DNA of 47,226 nucleotides from Treponema sp. GTDB lineage: Bacteria > Spirochaetota > Spirochaetia > Treponematales > Treponemataceae. Under the pieces are notes generated by a model that was not told where the DNA came from, ran no database searches, and saw nothing but the letters and a program-made list of their open reading frames with translations. Below are positions 26,015 to 32,934 of the stretch, piece by piece. How positions within the stretch are numbered: the stretch's first letter is position 1; each line of letters begins with the position of its first letter. The stretch is taken from positions 1 through 47,226 of the forward strand of contig JAFUHS010000021.1 of NCBI GenBank assembly GCA_017468745.1, written 5' to 3'. The position numbers were made by a program, and so were the translations under genes.

Positions 26015-26060
26015 AATCAAAAACTCCAGAGTTATTAAAAAACTACTGGAGTTTTTGATT
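26015..26060. terminator. Perfect 15-bp hairpin after the first gene of operon B
   Basis: Arms at 26015-26029 and 26046-26060 are perfectly complementary, with a 16-base loop and A/T runs on both sides, so it can work in either direction. It follows the 68-residue Cys/His-rich gene and precedes the PrsW-like gene. It may therefore end most transcripts from promoter B, or act as an attenuator. Confidence 0.75.
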
Positions 26061-26066
26061 AAATTT

Positions 26067-26273
26067 TTATCTGTAGCTATGAGATTGATAAGAATGCCCG
26101 CAACTGCAATAGCAATGGCTTCCAACATCATGCGAATGAGAAAAATAAGTGCATCCACAACCCCTACAGTTCATTTTTTGACTTCTAATATGCCCTGCCG
26201 CAGCAAAAACACCAGATACAAGAACAAGCATAGAAAATATTACAACAACAATTTTCTTAGATGGCTTTTTCAT
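26067..26273 (-). CDS. Exported Cys/His-rich peptide, 68 residues
   Basis: A signal peptide (ending GVFAAAGH) is followed by only about 43 mature residues, of which six are Cys and six or seven His: CRGCGC, then HSHDVGSHCYCSCGH. This pattern could bind zinc or another metal, or form disulphides. It matches no family I can name with confidence. It is the first gene behind promoter B, with a leader of about 125 bases and a very strong GAGGAGG ribosome site, so it may be highly expressed. A hairpin terminator follows immediately. Confidence 0.6.
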   Translation of the reverse strand: MKKPSKKIVVVIFSMLVLVSGVFAAAGHIRSQKMNCRGCGCTYFSHSHDVGSHCYCSCGHSYQSHSYR

Positions 26274-26381
26274 AGAAACCTCCTCTTAAAAGTTTTTATA
26301 TAAAAAATGCTGGAGCTTTTACTTTCAACGAAAGTGATACAAAGTATCAGCAACCTAACATTTCTTTTCAAAATAAACAAA

Positions 26382-26433
26382 ATTGCAATTTTAATGTTAT
26401 CTTAATTTTACATTATGATTTTAGTGTTGTAAA
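26382..26433 (-). promoter_or_regulatory. Shared promoter/operator element, copy B
   Basis: On the minus strand TTTACA (26433-26428), 17 bases, TAAAAT (26410-26405). The direct-repeat copies are at 26412-26428 and 26382-26398, again 30 bp apart. The leader to ATG 26273 is about 125 bases and contains two small hairpins (ACTTTC/GAAAGT and GATAC/GTATC arms), so post-initiation control is possible. Confidence 0.75.
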
Positions 26434-26514
26434 GAAAATTTCATCCCCAAAAATACGAATTCACTCTTCTCAGCCTAACTAAACTACTAGATTTTTCCCC
26501 GAAATTTTCCGCTA

Positions 26515-26553
26515 TCCTTTAGTCATAAGCGCTTATAAATCTAAACTAAAGGA
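26515..26553 (+). promoter_or_regulatory. Nested palindrome that can hide the Shine-Dalgarno of the hydrolase gene
   Basis: TCCTTTAGT (26515-26523) is perfectly complementary to ACTAAAGGA (26545-26553), which contains most of the Shine-Dalgarno AAAGGAG of the gene starting at 26562. Inside lies a 12-bp perfect palindrome, ATAAGCGCTTAT (26525-26536), a possible operator or inner stem. Folding would block ribosome entry, so translation of the lysis-type cassette may be gated. Confidence 0.6.
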
Positions 26554-26561
26554 GATTCATA

Positions 26562-27029
26562 ATGAATCAAAACAAAACGGACACGCACGGTTATTTGTGC
26601 GGTTACGCAAACACGCTCCGAAAGAAAGGTCTCGCAGACGAAGAGATTTTCCACACTTTGCTCGCCGAGTTCAACGGCACTCCGTACATCTGGGGCAGTT
26701 CTTCAATCGACGGAAGCGACTGCTCAGGCACGGTCTGCGCGAGCCTCAACGCGGTTTTCGGGAAAGAAATCCGCGTGACGGCAGACAGCCTTTTCAGGAA
26801 CTTCTTCAACGAGAAGGCCGATTGTTACGACGGAATCCAGGCGGCGTTCTTCCTCAACGAGAGCGGGAAGGCCGTGCATGTCGCGGGATATATGGGCGAA
26901 GGCCTGTTCCTCAACGAGTCGCGCATTGAAAAGAACGGCGGAACACCACGAACGCTCGGTGAGCTTAAGGCAATGTACTCGCCGTTCCTAATGGTACGGC
27001 GGAAACTGGGGGAAAAGGCATGGGCATAA
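26562..27029 (+). CDS. NlpC/P60-type cell-wall hydrolase (endolysin-like)
   Basis: The product is 155 residues with no signal peptide. Its sequence has the NlpC/P60 layout: FNGTPYIWGSSSIDGSDCSG (catalytic Cys in SDCSG) and a His in KAVHVAGYMGEGL. Such enzymes cut peptide stems of peptidoglycan. The lack of a signal peptide and the following holin-like gene point to a phage-type endolysin released through a membrane pore. The stop overlaps the next start by 10 bases. Base composition is visibly more GC-rich than the flanking operons, which suggests separate origin. Confidence 0.82.
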   Translation: MNQNKTDTHGYLCGYANTLRKKGLADEEIFHTLLAEFNGTPYIWGSSSIDGSDCSGTVCASLNAVFGKEIRVTADSLFRNFFNEKADCYDGIQAAFFLNESGKAVHVAGYMGEGLFLNESRIEKNGGTPRTLGELKAMYSPFLMVRRKLGEKAWA

Positions 27030-27415
27030 ATCTCTGCGAAGTGAGCTTTTCGGAGCTTTGGTCGCTGGTGCTCAAACGCCTCGTCTACCTCGTGGCTAAG
27101 TTCATCAGCTTCAAGGGTGCGGCTTTCATAGTCTGCTGCGCGTTCCTGTACATGGGAGTGATTTCGGGGGCGGTCTGGTGCTCGCTGATTCTCGGAATCA
27201 TCACGAACAGGACAGGCAAGCAGATTATGAACCATCTTGGAAAAGGAGAACATGAAGATGAAAAGGAAACTGACTGTGACAGCCCTGCTTCTGGGGCTTG
27301 TCTTGGGCGAGCTTACAGCCCTTCCGCTCAGAGGAAGGCTTCTGCGAAAGCAGACGGGGCAGCAAGAAACGCAAAGGAGCGAATCAGGAACATTCTCTCA
27401 AACGGAGAATTCTGA
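27020..27415 (+). CDS. Holin-like small membrane protein
   Basis: The product is 131 residues. Two hydrophobic segments lie in the first 75 residues (about 16-30 weak, 33-62 strong: FKGAAFIVCCAFLYMGVISG), followed by a polar, charged tail. Position directly after an endolysin-like gene and the size suggest a holin. The last ~55 codons overlap the next gene in another frame, so either the tail is real and the genes are nested, or the frame was extended by loss of an earlier stop. Family match is not certain. Confidence 0.6.
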   Translation: MGINLCEVSFSELWSLVLKRLVYLVAKFISFKGAAFIVCCAFLYMGVISGAVWCSLILGIITNRTGKQIMNHLGKGEHEDEKETDCDSPASGACLGRAYSPSAQRKASAKADGAARNAKERIRNILSNGEF

Positions 27416-27599
27416 AAAGCTCAAAGAAATCTACGCGGTCATCGATGAAATGCGTGACAAGTGGATTTCGGAAATCAAGGAGAAGGAAGAAAGAATCTTC
27501 CGGCTCGGCGAACGAAAGAAGTTCTGGGTTCGGGTGTCTCTTTGCGAGGCAGCCGTAATAGCAGCAGGCGCGTACATAATGTACAAAACAAACAAATAA
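27258..27599 (+). CDS. Spanin-like small membrane protein (nested start)
   Basis: The product is 113 residues with an N-terminal hydrophobic segment (LTVTALLLGLVLG), a long charged helical middle with coiled-coil character (EKLKEIYAVIDEMRDK and KEKEERIF), and a C-terminal hydrophobic segment (CEAAVIAAGAYIMY). The size, helical middle and overlap with the preceding gene recall phage spanin or Rz-like proteins, but I see no diagnostic motif. AAGGAG (27243-27248) favours ATG 27258 (nine bases) over 27252. Confidence 0.55.
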   Translation: MKRKLTVTALLLGLVLGELTALPLRGRLLRKQTGQQETQRSESGTFSQTENSEKLKEIYAVIDEMRDKWISEIKEKEERIFRLGERKKFWVRVSLCEAAVIAAGAYIMYKTNK

Positions 27600-27615
27600 T
27601 CAAGGAGAAAATTTT

Positions 27616-28389
27616 ATGAATATCAACACACTTTCAAAGACAACAGCAGATTACGAGTCATCAAAACTTGCGGTGGCACTTTACCCGACATCAATGCGAA
27701 AGGAAAAAGACGGAAAGACAACCTACCACGCACGCCCGATTTTCCGAAACAAGCTCACCATGGAGAATATCGCGAATGACATCATCGCCACAGGTGCGCT
27801 CGAAGGCTACACGCCGGAGCAGATTATTTCGGTATGGCGGGTGGCGAACAATGCCATGATTGACCGTGTTCTCAACGGCTCAATAGTTGACGGCGGAATC
27901 GGGACATTCTACGCAAGGGTAACTGGCAGCTTCGACAGCGAGCAGTCATCCTTCGCCTCAAAGAAGAATGCGATTGACATAGCCTTCAGGAGCGGAAAGA
28001 CCGTCAAGGAGCTTTCATCGCAGATTCAGCCCGCAATTGCTCAGGGCAACAGCGTGAAGCCGGAAATCATCTCCGTCACGGACATCGAGAGCGGAAAATC
28101 TGACACGCTCACGCCGGGCGGATTCCTCGACATCACCGGGAAAAGCATCCTTGTCACGGGCGAGAATGATGACGTGGGCTTGTACTTCGTAAATATCGAA
28201 GACGAATCAAAGAGCGTGAAAGTCGCTTCTACAAAAATCGGCGTGAACACATCTGCAAGAATCGCCTGCGTAGTGCCGAATCTTGAAAGCGGAAGCTACA
28301 GAATCAAGCTCGTGACTCAGTGCTCAAAGCAGTCCCCACGAAAAGAATCTCAGTCATGTGTTTTTCCAATGATTCTTACGGTTCAATAA
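27616..28389 (+). CDS. HU-like DNA-binding / DUF4469-type protein
   Basis: The product is 257 residues. The first ~125 show the IHF/HU-related domain found in Bacteroidetes and treponemes (YHARPIFRNKLTMENIANDI, VDGGIGTFYARVTGSFDSE). The C-terminal part (about 165-257) is beta-rich with an Ig-like pattern (TLTPGGFLDITGKSILVTGE), matching DUF4469-type domains. It likely binds DNA or the envelope; the family's role is not established. It is the last gene of the lysis-type cassette, preceded by AAGGAG and followed by a strong terminator. Confidence 0.78.
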   Translation: MNINTLSKTTADYESSKLAVALYPTSMRKEKDGKTTYHARPIFRNKLTMENIANDIIATGALEGYTPEQIISVWRVANNAMIDRVLNGSIVDGGIGTFYARVTGSFDSEQSSFASKKNAIDIAFRSGKTVKELSSQIQPAIAQGNSVKPEIISVTDIESGKSDTLTPGGFLDITGKSILVTGENDDVGLYFVNIEDESKSVKVASTKIGVNTSARIACVVPNLESGSYRIKLVTQCSKQSPRKESQSCVFPMILTVQ

Positions 28390-28408
28390 AAAACTGACTT
28401 AAAAAATG

Positions 28409-28449
28409 AAGCCGTGTGTGCAGAATTTCTGTATACACGGCTTTTTTTT
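28409..28449 (+). terminator. Intrinsic terminator of the lysis-type cassette
   Basis: AAGCCGTGT (28409-28417) pairs with ACACGGCTT (28435-28443). The stem continues inward with wobble pairs, and a run of eight T follows (28442-28449). It stands 20 bases after the DUF4469-like gene. Confidence 0.88.
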
Positions 28450-28453
28450 GCAA

Positions 28454-28607
28454 TTCACGGCACTAAAAACAAATTTACATTACAATATATAAATTCATAC
28501 ATTACTGAATAGAAGTTCTTACATAGTAATGAAAAGACACATACACGGCAATGTAAACACAATTATACGACAATAAAAAACTTTTTACATTGCCGTATAA
28601 TTCTTAT
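28454..28607. repeat. Array of seven 22-bp repeats between convergent genes
   Basis: Units start exactly every 22 bp at 28454, 28476, 28498, 28520, 28542, 28564 and 28586. The conserved half is TACAYNRCAATRTA-like (for example TACATTACAATA, TACACGGCAATGTA, TACATTGCCGTATA) and is nearly palindromic; the other half is variable and AT-rich. The array lies between the cassette terminator and the stop of the LuxR-type gene. Two helical turns of spacing suggest cooperative protein binding (iteron or operator array) rather than coding or CRISPR function. Confidence 0.72.
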
Positions 28608-28611
28608 TATC

Positions 28612-29235
28612 CTAACGAAACTTTGCCCGCAGCTCGAACACGGAGCGGACTTTGAACTTCGCCAAAACTCCATGCCAGTGCGAGGCTGCGGTGTTGAGGG
28701 AATTGAAGCCGAAGTCAATCTGAAGCTCTTTCTGTGTTTTTCCAGTCATCATATACATGAAAGCGTATTTCTGATTCTTCGACAGTTTGTAATACGTTTC
28801 AACTCGATCGCAGTAAAATTCATCTTCGCTTGCGAATGTTCCCTGAGAGCGGAACGGCTTTCCTTCAAGAACCGCATTCCTGCAGAATGAGAATTCTTCC
28901 TCGCTTCGAAGGTCGAACATGATGATTTCGGCCTTGTGCCTGAGCATTATCTCAAGGTTCTCGTAGGGCACGCCCTCCCATGCAAGGCAGAATATAAGCG
29001 GCTTATTCTCTGGGCCGTAGGCATCGCCGAAAAACTTGAAGAAAAGCTCAAGGTCATAGAACGACATCGAGCAGTTCACGCAGAGAACATCGCACTCAGG
29101 CTTTTTCTCCCTGATTTCGTCAAGCCTCGGAATTATCTCGTGCCTGATGTTGCCGAGGACATAGCGGATTGCGGGCATCATGAAAAAATACTCGTTCATG
29201 CCGAACCCGTACACACAAACTTTTTTGAATCCCAT
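28612..29235 (-). CDS. LuxR/NarL-type regulator with atypical N-terminal domain
   Basis: The product is 207 residues. The C-terminal ~60 residues form a LuxR-type helix-turn-helix (LSKNQKYAFMYMMTGKTQKE, then FNSLNTAASHWHGVLAKFKV and RSVFELRAKF). The first ~130 have a receiver-like alternation of strands (VLCVNCSMSFYDLELFF, LIFCLAWEG, EIIMFDLRS), but I do not see the standard Asp-acceptor set, so phosphorylation is doubtful. AAGGAGG precedes ATG 29235 and only 41 bases separate it from the Sel1 lipoprotein gene, so it is probably the last gene of operon C. The 22-bp array begins at its stop. It may control the island or the cassette. Confidence 0.7.
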   Translation of the reverse strand: MGFKKVCVYGFGMNEYFFMMPAIRYVLGNIRHEIIPRLDEIREKKPECDVLCVNCSMSFYDLELFFKFFGDAYGPENKPLIFCLAWEGVPYENLEIMLRHKAEIIMFDLRSEEEFSFCRNAVLEGKPFRSQGTFASEDEFYCDRVETYYKLSKNQKYAFMYMMTGKTQKELQIDFGFNSLNTAASHWHGVLAKFKVRSVFELRAKFR

Positions 29236-29276
29236 AAGGTATTCCTCCTTAATGGGATTATCGGAAATTAAACAGA

Positions 29277-30053
29277 CTAAGGTGTATGCCCCTTCAAATT
29301 TTCATCATCAAGCATTGAACGAGCCTTTTCATCGCCTTGTTCAGCAGCTCTTTCGAACCATACTTTTGCAAAACTGTATGACTGAGGAATTCCCCTGCCC
29401 TCAAAGTACATCATCCCGAGATTGAACTGAGCCTGTGAATGTCCTTGCTCTCCTGCCTTTTCATACCAAAGGGCTGCTTTTGCAAAATCTTTTGCAGTGC
29501 CTTCTCCCATTCGATACATCTGAGCCAAGTTGTACTGGGCTTCGGCAAATCCTTGCTCAGCGGATTTTTTGTACCAGTCAAAAGCTGTTTTATAATTTTG
29601 CTCAACGCCGTTGCCGTTATCGTACATGATTCCAAGATTGAATTGGGCAAACGCATCGCCTTTTTCCGCAGCTTTTTCAAACCAGAATCTTGCTTTCTCA
29701 TTGTCAGCTTCAACTCCTTCCCCAAGAGAATACGCTGCCGCAAGATTACATTCGCCCGCAGCCCAGTCTTGCTCGGCGGATTTTTTATACCAGTAGAAAG
29801 CCTTTTCATAATCTTTAGGCACACCAAGCCCCTGCGTGTACAGAGTTCCAAGCCAATTCTGGGCTTTGGGATTTCCGAGCACGGCAGCCTTTTCGTACCA
29901 CTGGGCAGCTTCTTCATAATTCTGCTGTTTGTCAGCCAAAAGGCCTTGCTCAATGAAAAAGGCTGTGTCTTGTTTGGGGGTAGATGTGCAGCCAGAAAAA
30001 AGAAGAAAAATGAAAAAACTAGTCAATATTAGTTTATAAAAAATATTTGTCAT
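29277..30053 (-). CDS. Sel1-repeat lipoprotein
   Basis: The product is 258 residues: a signal peptide with lipobox (LLFSGCTS), then six Sel1-like repeats of 36 residues (AAQWYEKAAVLGNPKAQNWLG, ending LGMMYFEGRGIPQ). Sel1 repeats act as protein-protein scaffolds. The same repeat type is fused to the caspase at 32935-34617 in this operon, so the two may share partners. It lies 25 bases after the trypsin-like gene and 41 bases before the regulator gene. Confidence 0.88.
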   Translation of the reverse strand: MTNIFYKLILTSFFIFLLFSGCTSTPKQDTAFFIEQGLLADKQQNYEEAAQWYEKAAVLGNPKAQNWLGTLYTQGLGVPKDYEKAFYWYKKSAEQDWAAGECNLAAAYSLGEGVEADNEKARFWFEKAAEKGDAFAQFNLGIMYDNGNGVEQNYKTAFDWYKKSAEQGFAEAQYNLAQMYRMGEGTAKDFAKAALWYEKAGEQGHSQAQFNLGMMYFEGRGIPQSYSFAKVWFERAAEQGDEKARSMLDDENLKGHTP

Positions 30054-30078
30054 AATTTCTCCATGCAGGTAAATTCAC

Positions 30079-31578
30079 TTACTTAACATTCAGCACATAC
30101 TCGCCCTGCACATAATCATCGTTCAAGTCCAAAGTCCATTTTCCTTTTGTGTATCCGCTGGAATCCAAATAAACCAGATTCAGTTTTATGTTTTTCGGAA
30201 CTGTGATGGCGACTTTGCCGTCCTTGTTCCAAATCTCTTTCATTGAATATAAGAAAGTTTTATCTGCCCATGCCTTGAAAAATTTTTGAGAAGGTTCATT
30301 TATCAGAACTCTTAAATCTTCTGTCGTAGTCACATTTTTCAGTCGCTCGACATATTTCACGCTCTTTCCAATTTTTTCAGAAACTTCCTCAACAGAATAG
30401 AATCCGAGCAGACGAACGATTTCCCATGCCGTATCAAGCTGCTCCGATACTTTCTTGTAATTCTGGACATCAGAAATGCTCATATCAGAAAGAAAGGCAA
30501 CAAGTTTACCGTCAGTCACAGGAATTGCATTGTTCGAGGCTTTCCGCAATATGAATTTCGCAATCGCATTGTTTTTTTCTGTAGAATCCTCACCCAACCA
30601 CTCCAATTGAAGAGACGGAATTTGAACATTGCTTGAATGGAAAGAAACTTTTAGCAACGGCTCAAAGAACCACTCTATCGGCTGTGCTATTGACATCGGG
30701 CGTGAAAAATTCTCGCTATAATCCCATGTATTGATTGCGACGAGCAAATCATCATAGAAAATACCACCACCGCTTATTCCACCAGGAACCCAACAGCTGT
30801 GGAAAAGTTTTAAATTTTCTTCGTTCTGATAACCGATAACTTCTCCGCAAATCTCCACAAAATCATTTGACTCGCCCATATCATAAAAACCAGCCATTGT
30901 GATATTTTTGTCAGAATTCCTCATGTTTCCATTCTTTTCAACAGGGAAAAGTGCGAACGGATTTTCAAATTCCGCAAAATCAAGGTTCAATTCTGTTGGA
31001 TTTACAGTGTTTCCGACAACTGGCAACTTTTCGGAGTCCTCGGATGCAAGATTTGTAACAGATAGAATTGCCCTGTCCTTCAGTCCGTCATTGAAATCAT
31101 CGTCTTCGTATAAAATTTTTGCAGCATAACAAATTTTGGTATCTGAAACCGCTTTCCCTTTCATTGCGACAAACATATAAGACGGAGTTAAATTTATGAT
31201 AATTCTTTTCAACGGCTTTTTGTCAGTTCCAATAATCACATTTCCGTCTGCATCTTTTGCCTCGGTAATAATTGGAGAAGCATAAGCATTAGTTACATGG
31301 GCATTTGTAAGAATAAGGCCTGTTTTCGTGACAACCACGCCAGTTCCCACACCTACAGAATATAACTTGCGATTAATGATTTTCGCAGAACCAAAATCTG
31401 GCTGACCGCCTTTTGAACGATAAACATAATCGTCAGGAAGACCTTCGACATCATAATATTCAACAAAACGGCTCAGTTTTACGACTTTGCTTGCATTATC
31501 CGCCACGACTGGCAAAAGTGAGAACACAAAAATCAAGCACAAAATTACAATATTCTTTTTCCTGTTCAAAACATTCAT
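30079..31578 (-). CDS. Secreted trypsin/HtrA-like serine protease (operon C copy)
   Basis: The product is 499 residues with a signal peptide (ending LLPVVAD). The triad is H94 in ILTNAHVTNA, D168 in LKDRAILSV and S269 in PGGISGGGIF. It is clearly paralogous to 23117-24637 throughout, including YDVEGLPDDYVYRSKGG near the start and the C-terminal DDYVQGEYVLNV. There is no PDZ domain. Its ATG overlaps the stop of the PrsW-like gene (TAATG), with GGAGG seven bases upstream; the longer frame from 31632 was rejected. It probably processes envelope proteins together with the membrane protein encoded before it. Confidence 0.88.
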   Translation of the reverse strand: MNVLNRKKNIVILCLIFVFSLLPVVADNASKVVKLSRFVEYYDVEGLPDDYVYRSKGGQPDFGSAKIINRKLYSVGVGTGVVVTKTGLILTNAHVTNAYASPIITEAKDADGNVIIGTDKKPLKRIIINLTPSYMFVAMKGKAVSDTKICYAAKILYEDDDFNDGLKDRAILSVTNLASEDSEKLPVVGNTVNPTELNLDFAEFENPFALFPVEKNGNMRNSDKNITMAGFYDMGESNDFVEICGEVIGYQNEENLKLFHSCWVPGGISGGGIFYDDLLVAINTWDYSENFSRPMSIAQPIEWFFEPLLKVSFHSSNVQIPSLQLEWLGEDSTEKNNAIAKFILRKASNNAIPVTDGKLVAFLSDMSISDVQNYKKVSEQLDTAWEIVRLLGFYSVEEVSEKIGKSVKYVERLKNVTTTEDLRVLINEPSQKFFKAWADKTFLYSMKEIWNKDGKVAITVPKNIKLNLVYLDSSGYTKGKWTLDLNDDYVQGEYVLNVK

Positions 31579-32918
31579 TATTCGGCCTCCTTCAAAGTTT
31601 TTACGAAAATACGGACTGCACGAGAAACACATTCGTCTGCTTTTGAATCCGTAAACACATCCAAAAATACAGTTTGCTCTCCCTTTTCAAGAACATACAT
31701 ATATTGGTATTCTGCCCTAGCCCCCGATGTATGCTGATTTCTTTCTTCGGTGATTGTCCAGCCGTTTTGAGGAGAGAAAGCCGTAGTGTTTTTGAATGAA
31801 GACAGAGCCGAAGAAAAACCACTGACAAAAATGCGGATTTGCCTGTCTCCGTTTTTGCTCTCATAGAAAGTGTTTATGTTCTGGTTCGGCTCATTGAAAA
31901 TATCATCGAAAGACTCGTCCTTCGTCTCAACGAAATCCACAGGCAAACTGAAACTCCAGCCGTTGTAAGAAAAAGAGTTCGTCTTAAGATTTTCATACCT
32001 AACAATAAATGCAGGCAGAATCAAAATGCACACAATCACTGCCGTAAGCCAAAACGGAGATTGCACAGAAAAAATTGTCGTGGTTGTTTGATTTTCAATA
32101 GATTCCGCCTCCTTTGAAATTGTCTTGTGAATCAAAATTGCGACAATGCCAACAATAAGAGCCACAAATCCGAGTGACACCAAAACAGGGAAAATCTTTA
32201 CAGAAGAAGAGTTTATTCCTGCCGTCAATGCTCGCTCAATCGCAGATTCAATTCCAAAAAGCAGAATTATACAAACCGCCCCGATCAAAGCTAAAATATT
32301 CTTATGCGATAAAAGCGTTCTATGCAGAATCCACCCGAAAAGAGAGCAGATTGCGGCATACACGGAGATTCTTGTAATCAATTCTAGTATAAAGAAAAGA
32401 ACGCTCACGCTCTCATACCGAACGAACTCCGCCATACAACGAAGGCAAGCAATTCCGATTCCAGAGCAAGCACCGTAAATGAATGAGTCCACCATCTCGT
32501 CAAAGTTTTTGAGATGCACGGTATAAAAGACAAAAATCAAATACGAAACACATACAGGAAGGATTGAGTCAGAAACGGCTTCTTCTAAAAATGAAGATGT
32601 CGAAAGGGCGGAACTGCCTGAAATCCAGCCATAAAGCATTGTTGCGGCGATATATATTGCACCCGAACAAAAGAATGTCAGAAGTATTGCCTGTAACGGC
32701 TCTCTTTGAAGCCTGTCCATGTACCAGTACAGCGAAAGCCAAGTCGCCGAAATTACAAGGGAAAAAAGCCCCGTAACGATGATTCCCGCAAAATCGCTTT
32801 GGTATACATACCAGCCAGCAGGTAGCAAGATAGCCACTGTGTACAGAACAAGCAGAGCAACTACCGCAGCAATGCCGTTTAGAAAGATTTTTGATTTGAG
32901 TTGTGTTGTATTTGTCAT
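31578..32918 (-). CDS. PrsW-like membrane protein with outer C-terminal domain (operon C copy)
   Basis: The product is 446 residues. About eight or nine hydrophobic segments occupy residues 12-300. A soluble domain (about 320-446, NGWSFSLPVDFVETKDESFDD ... FLDVFTDSKADECVSRAVRI) follows. FLEEAVSDSI and LKNFDEMVDSFIYGACSGIG resemble the EE and second motifs of PrsW-type intramembrane proteases; activity is not assured. It is a paralogue of 24630-26000 with the same downstream protease gene. ATG 32918 follows AGGAG, 16 bases after the caspase gene; the 32999 start is too early. Confidence 0.72.
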   Translation of the reverse strand: MTNTTQLKSKIFLNGIAAVVALLVLYTVAILLPAGWYVYQSDFAGIIVTGLFSLVISATWLSLYWYMDRLQREPLQAILLTFFCSGAIYIAATMLYGWISGSSALSTSSFLEEAVSDSILPVCVSYLIFVFYTVHLKNFDEMVDSFIYGACSGIGIACLRCMAEFVRYESVSVLFFILELITRISVYAAICSLFGWILHRTLLSHKNILALIGAVCIILLFGIESAIERALTAGINSSSVKIFPVLVSLGFVALIVGIVAILIHKTISKEAESIENQTTTTIFSVQSPFWLTAVIVCILILPAFIVRYENLKTNSFSYNGWSFSLPVDFVETKDESFDDIFNEPNQNINTFYESKNGDRQIRIFVSGFSSALSSFKNTTAFSPQNGWTITEERNQHTSGARAEYQYMYVLEKGEQTVFLDVFTDSKADECVSRAVRIFVKTLKEAE

Positions 32919-32934
32919 TTTAACTTCTCCTATA

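Noticed and set aside
26562-28389. Complete prophage
   Set aside because: Only lysis-type genes and one DNA-binding-like gene are seen; no structural, replication or integration genes occur in the window.
28542-28601. Inverted repeat that could be the ends of a miniature transposon
   Set aside because: The two arms (28542-28557 and 28585-28600) are explained by two near-palindromic units of the 22-bp array; there is no target duplication.
28454-28607. CRISPR-like array
   Set aside because: The period is only 22 bp, the conserved part is 10-14 bp and degenerate, there are no spacers of about 30 bp, and no cas genes are present.
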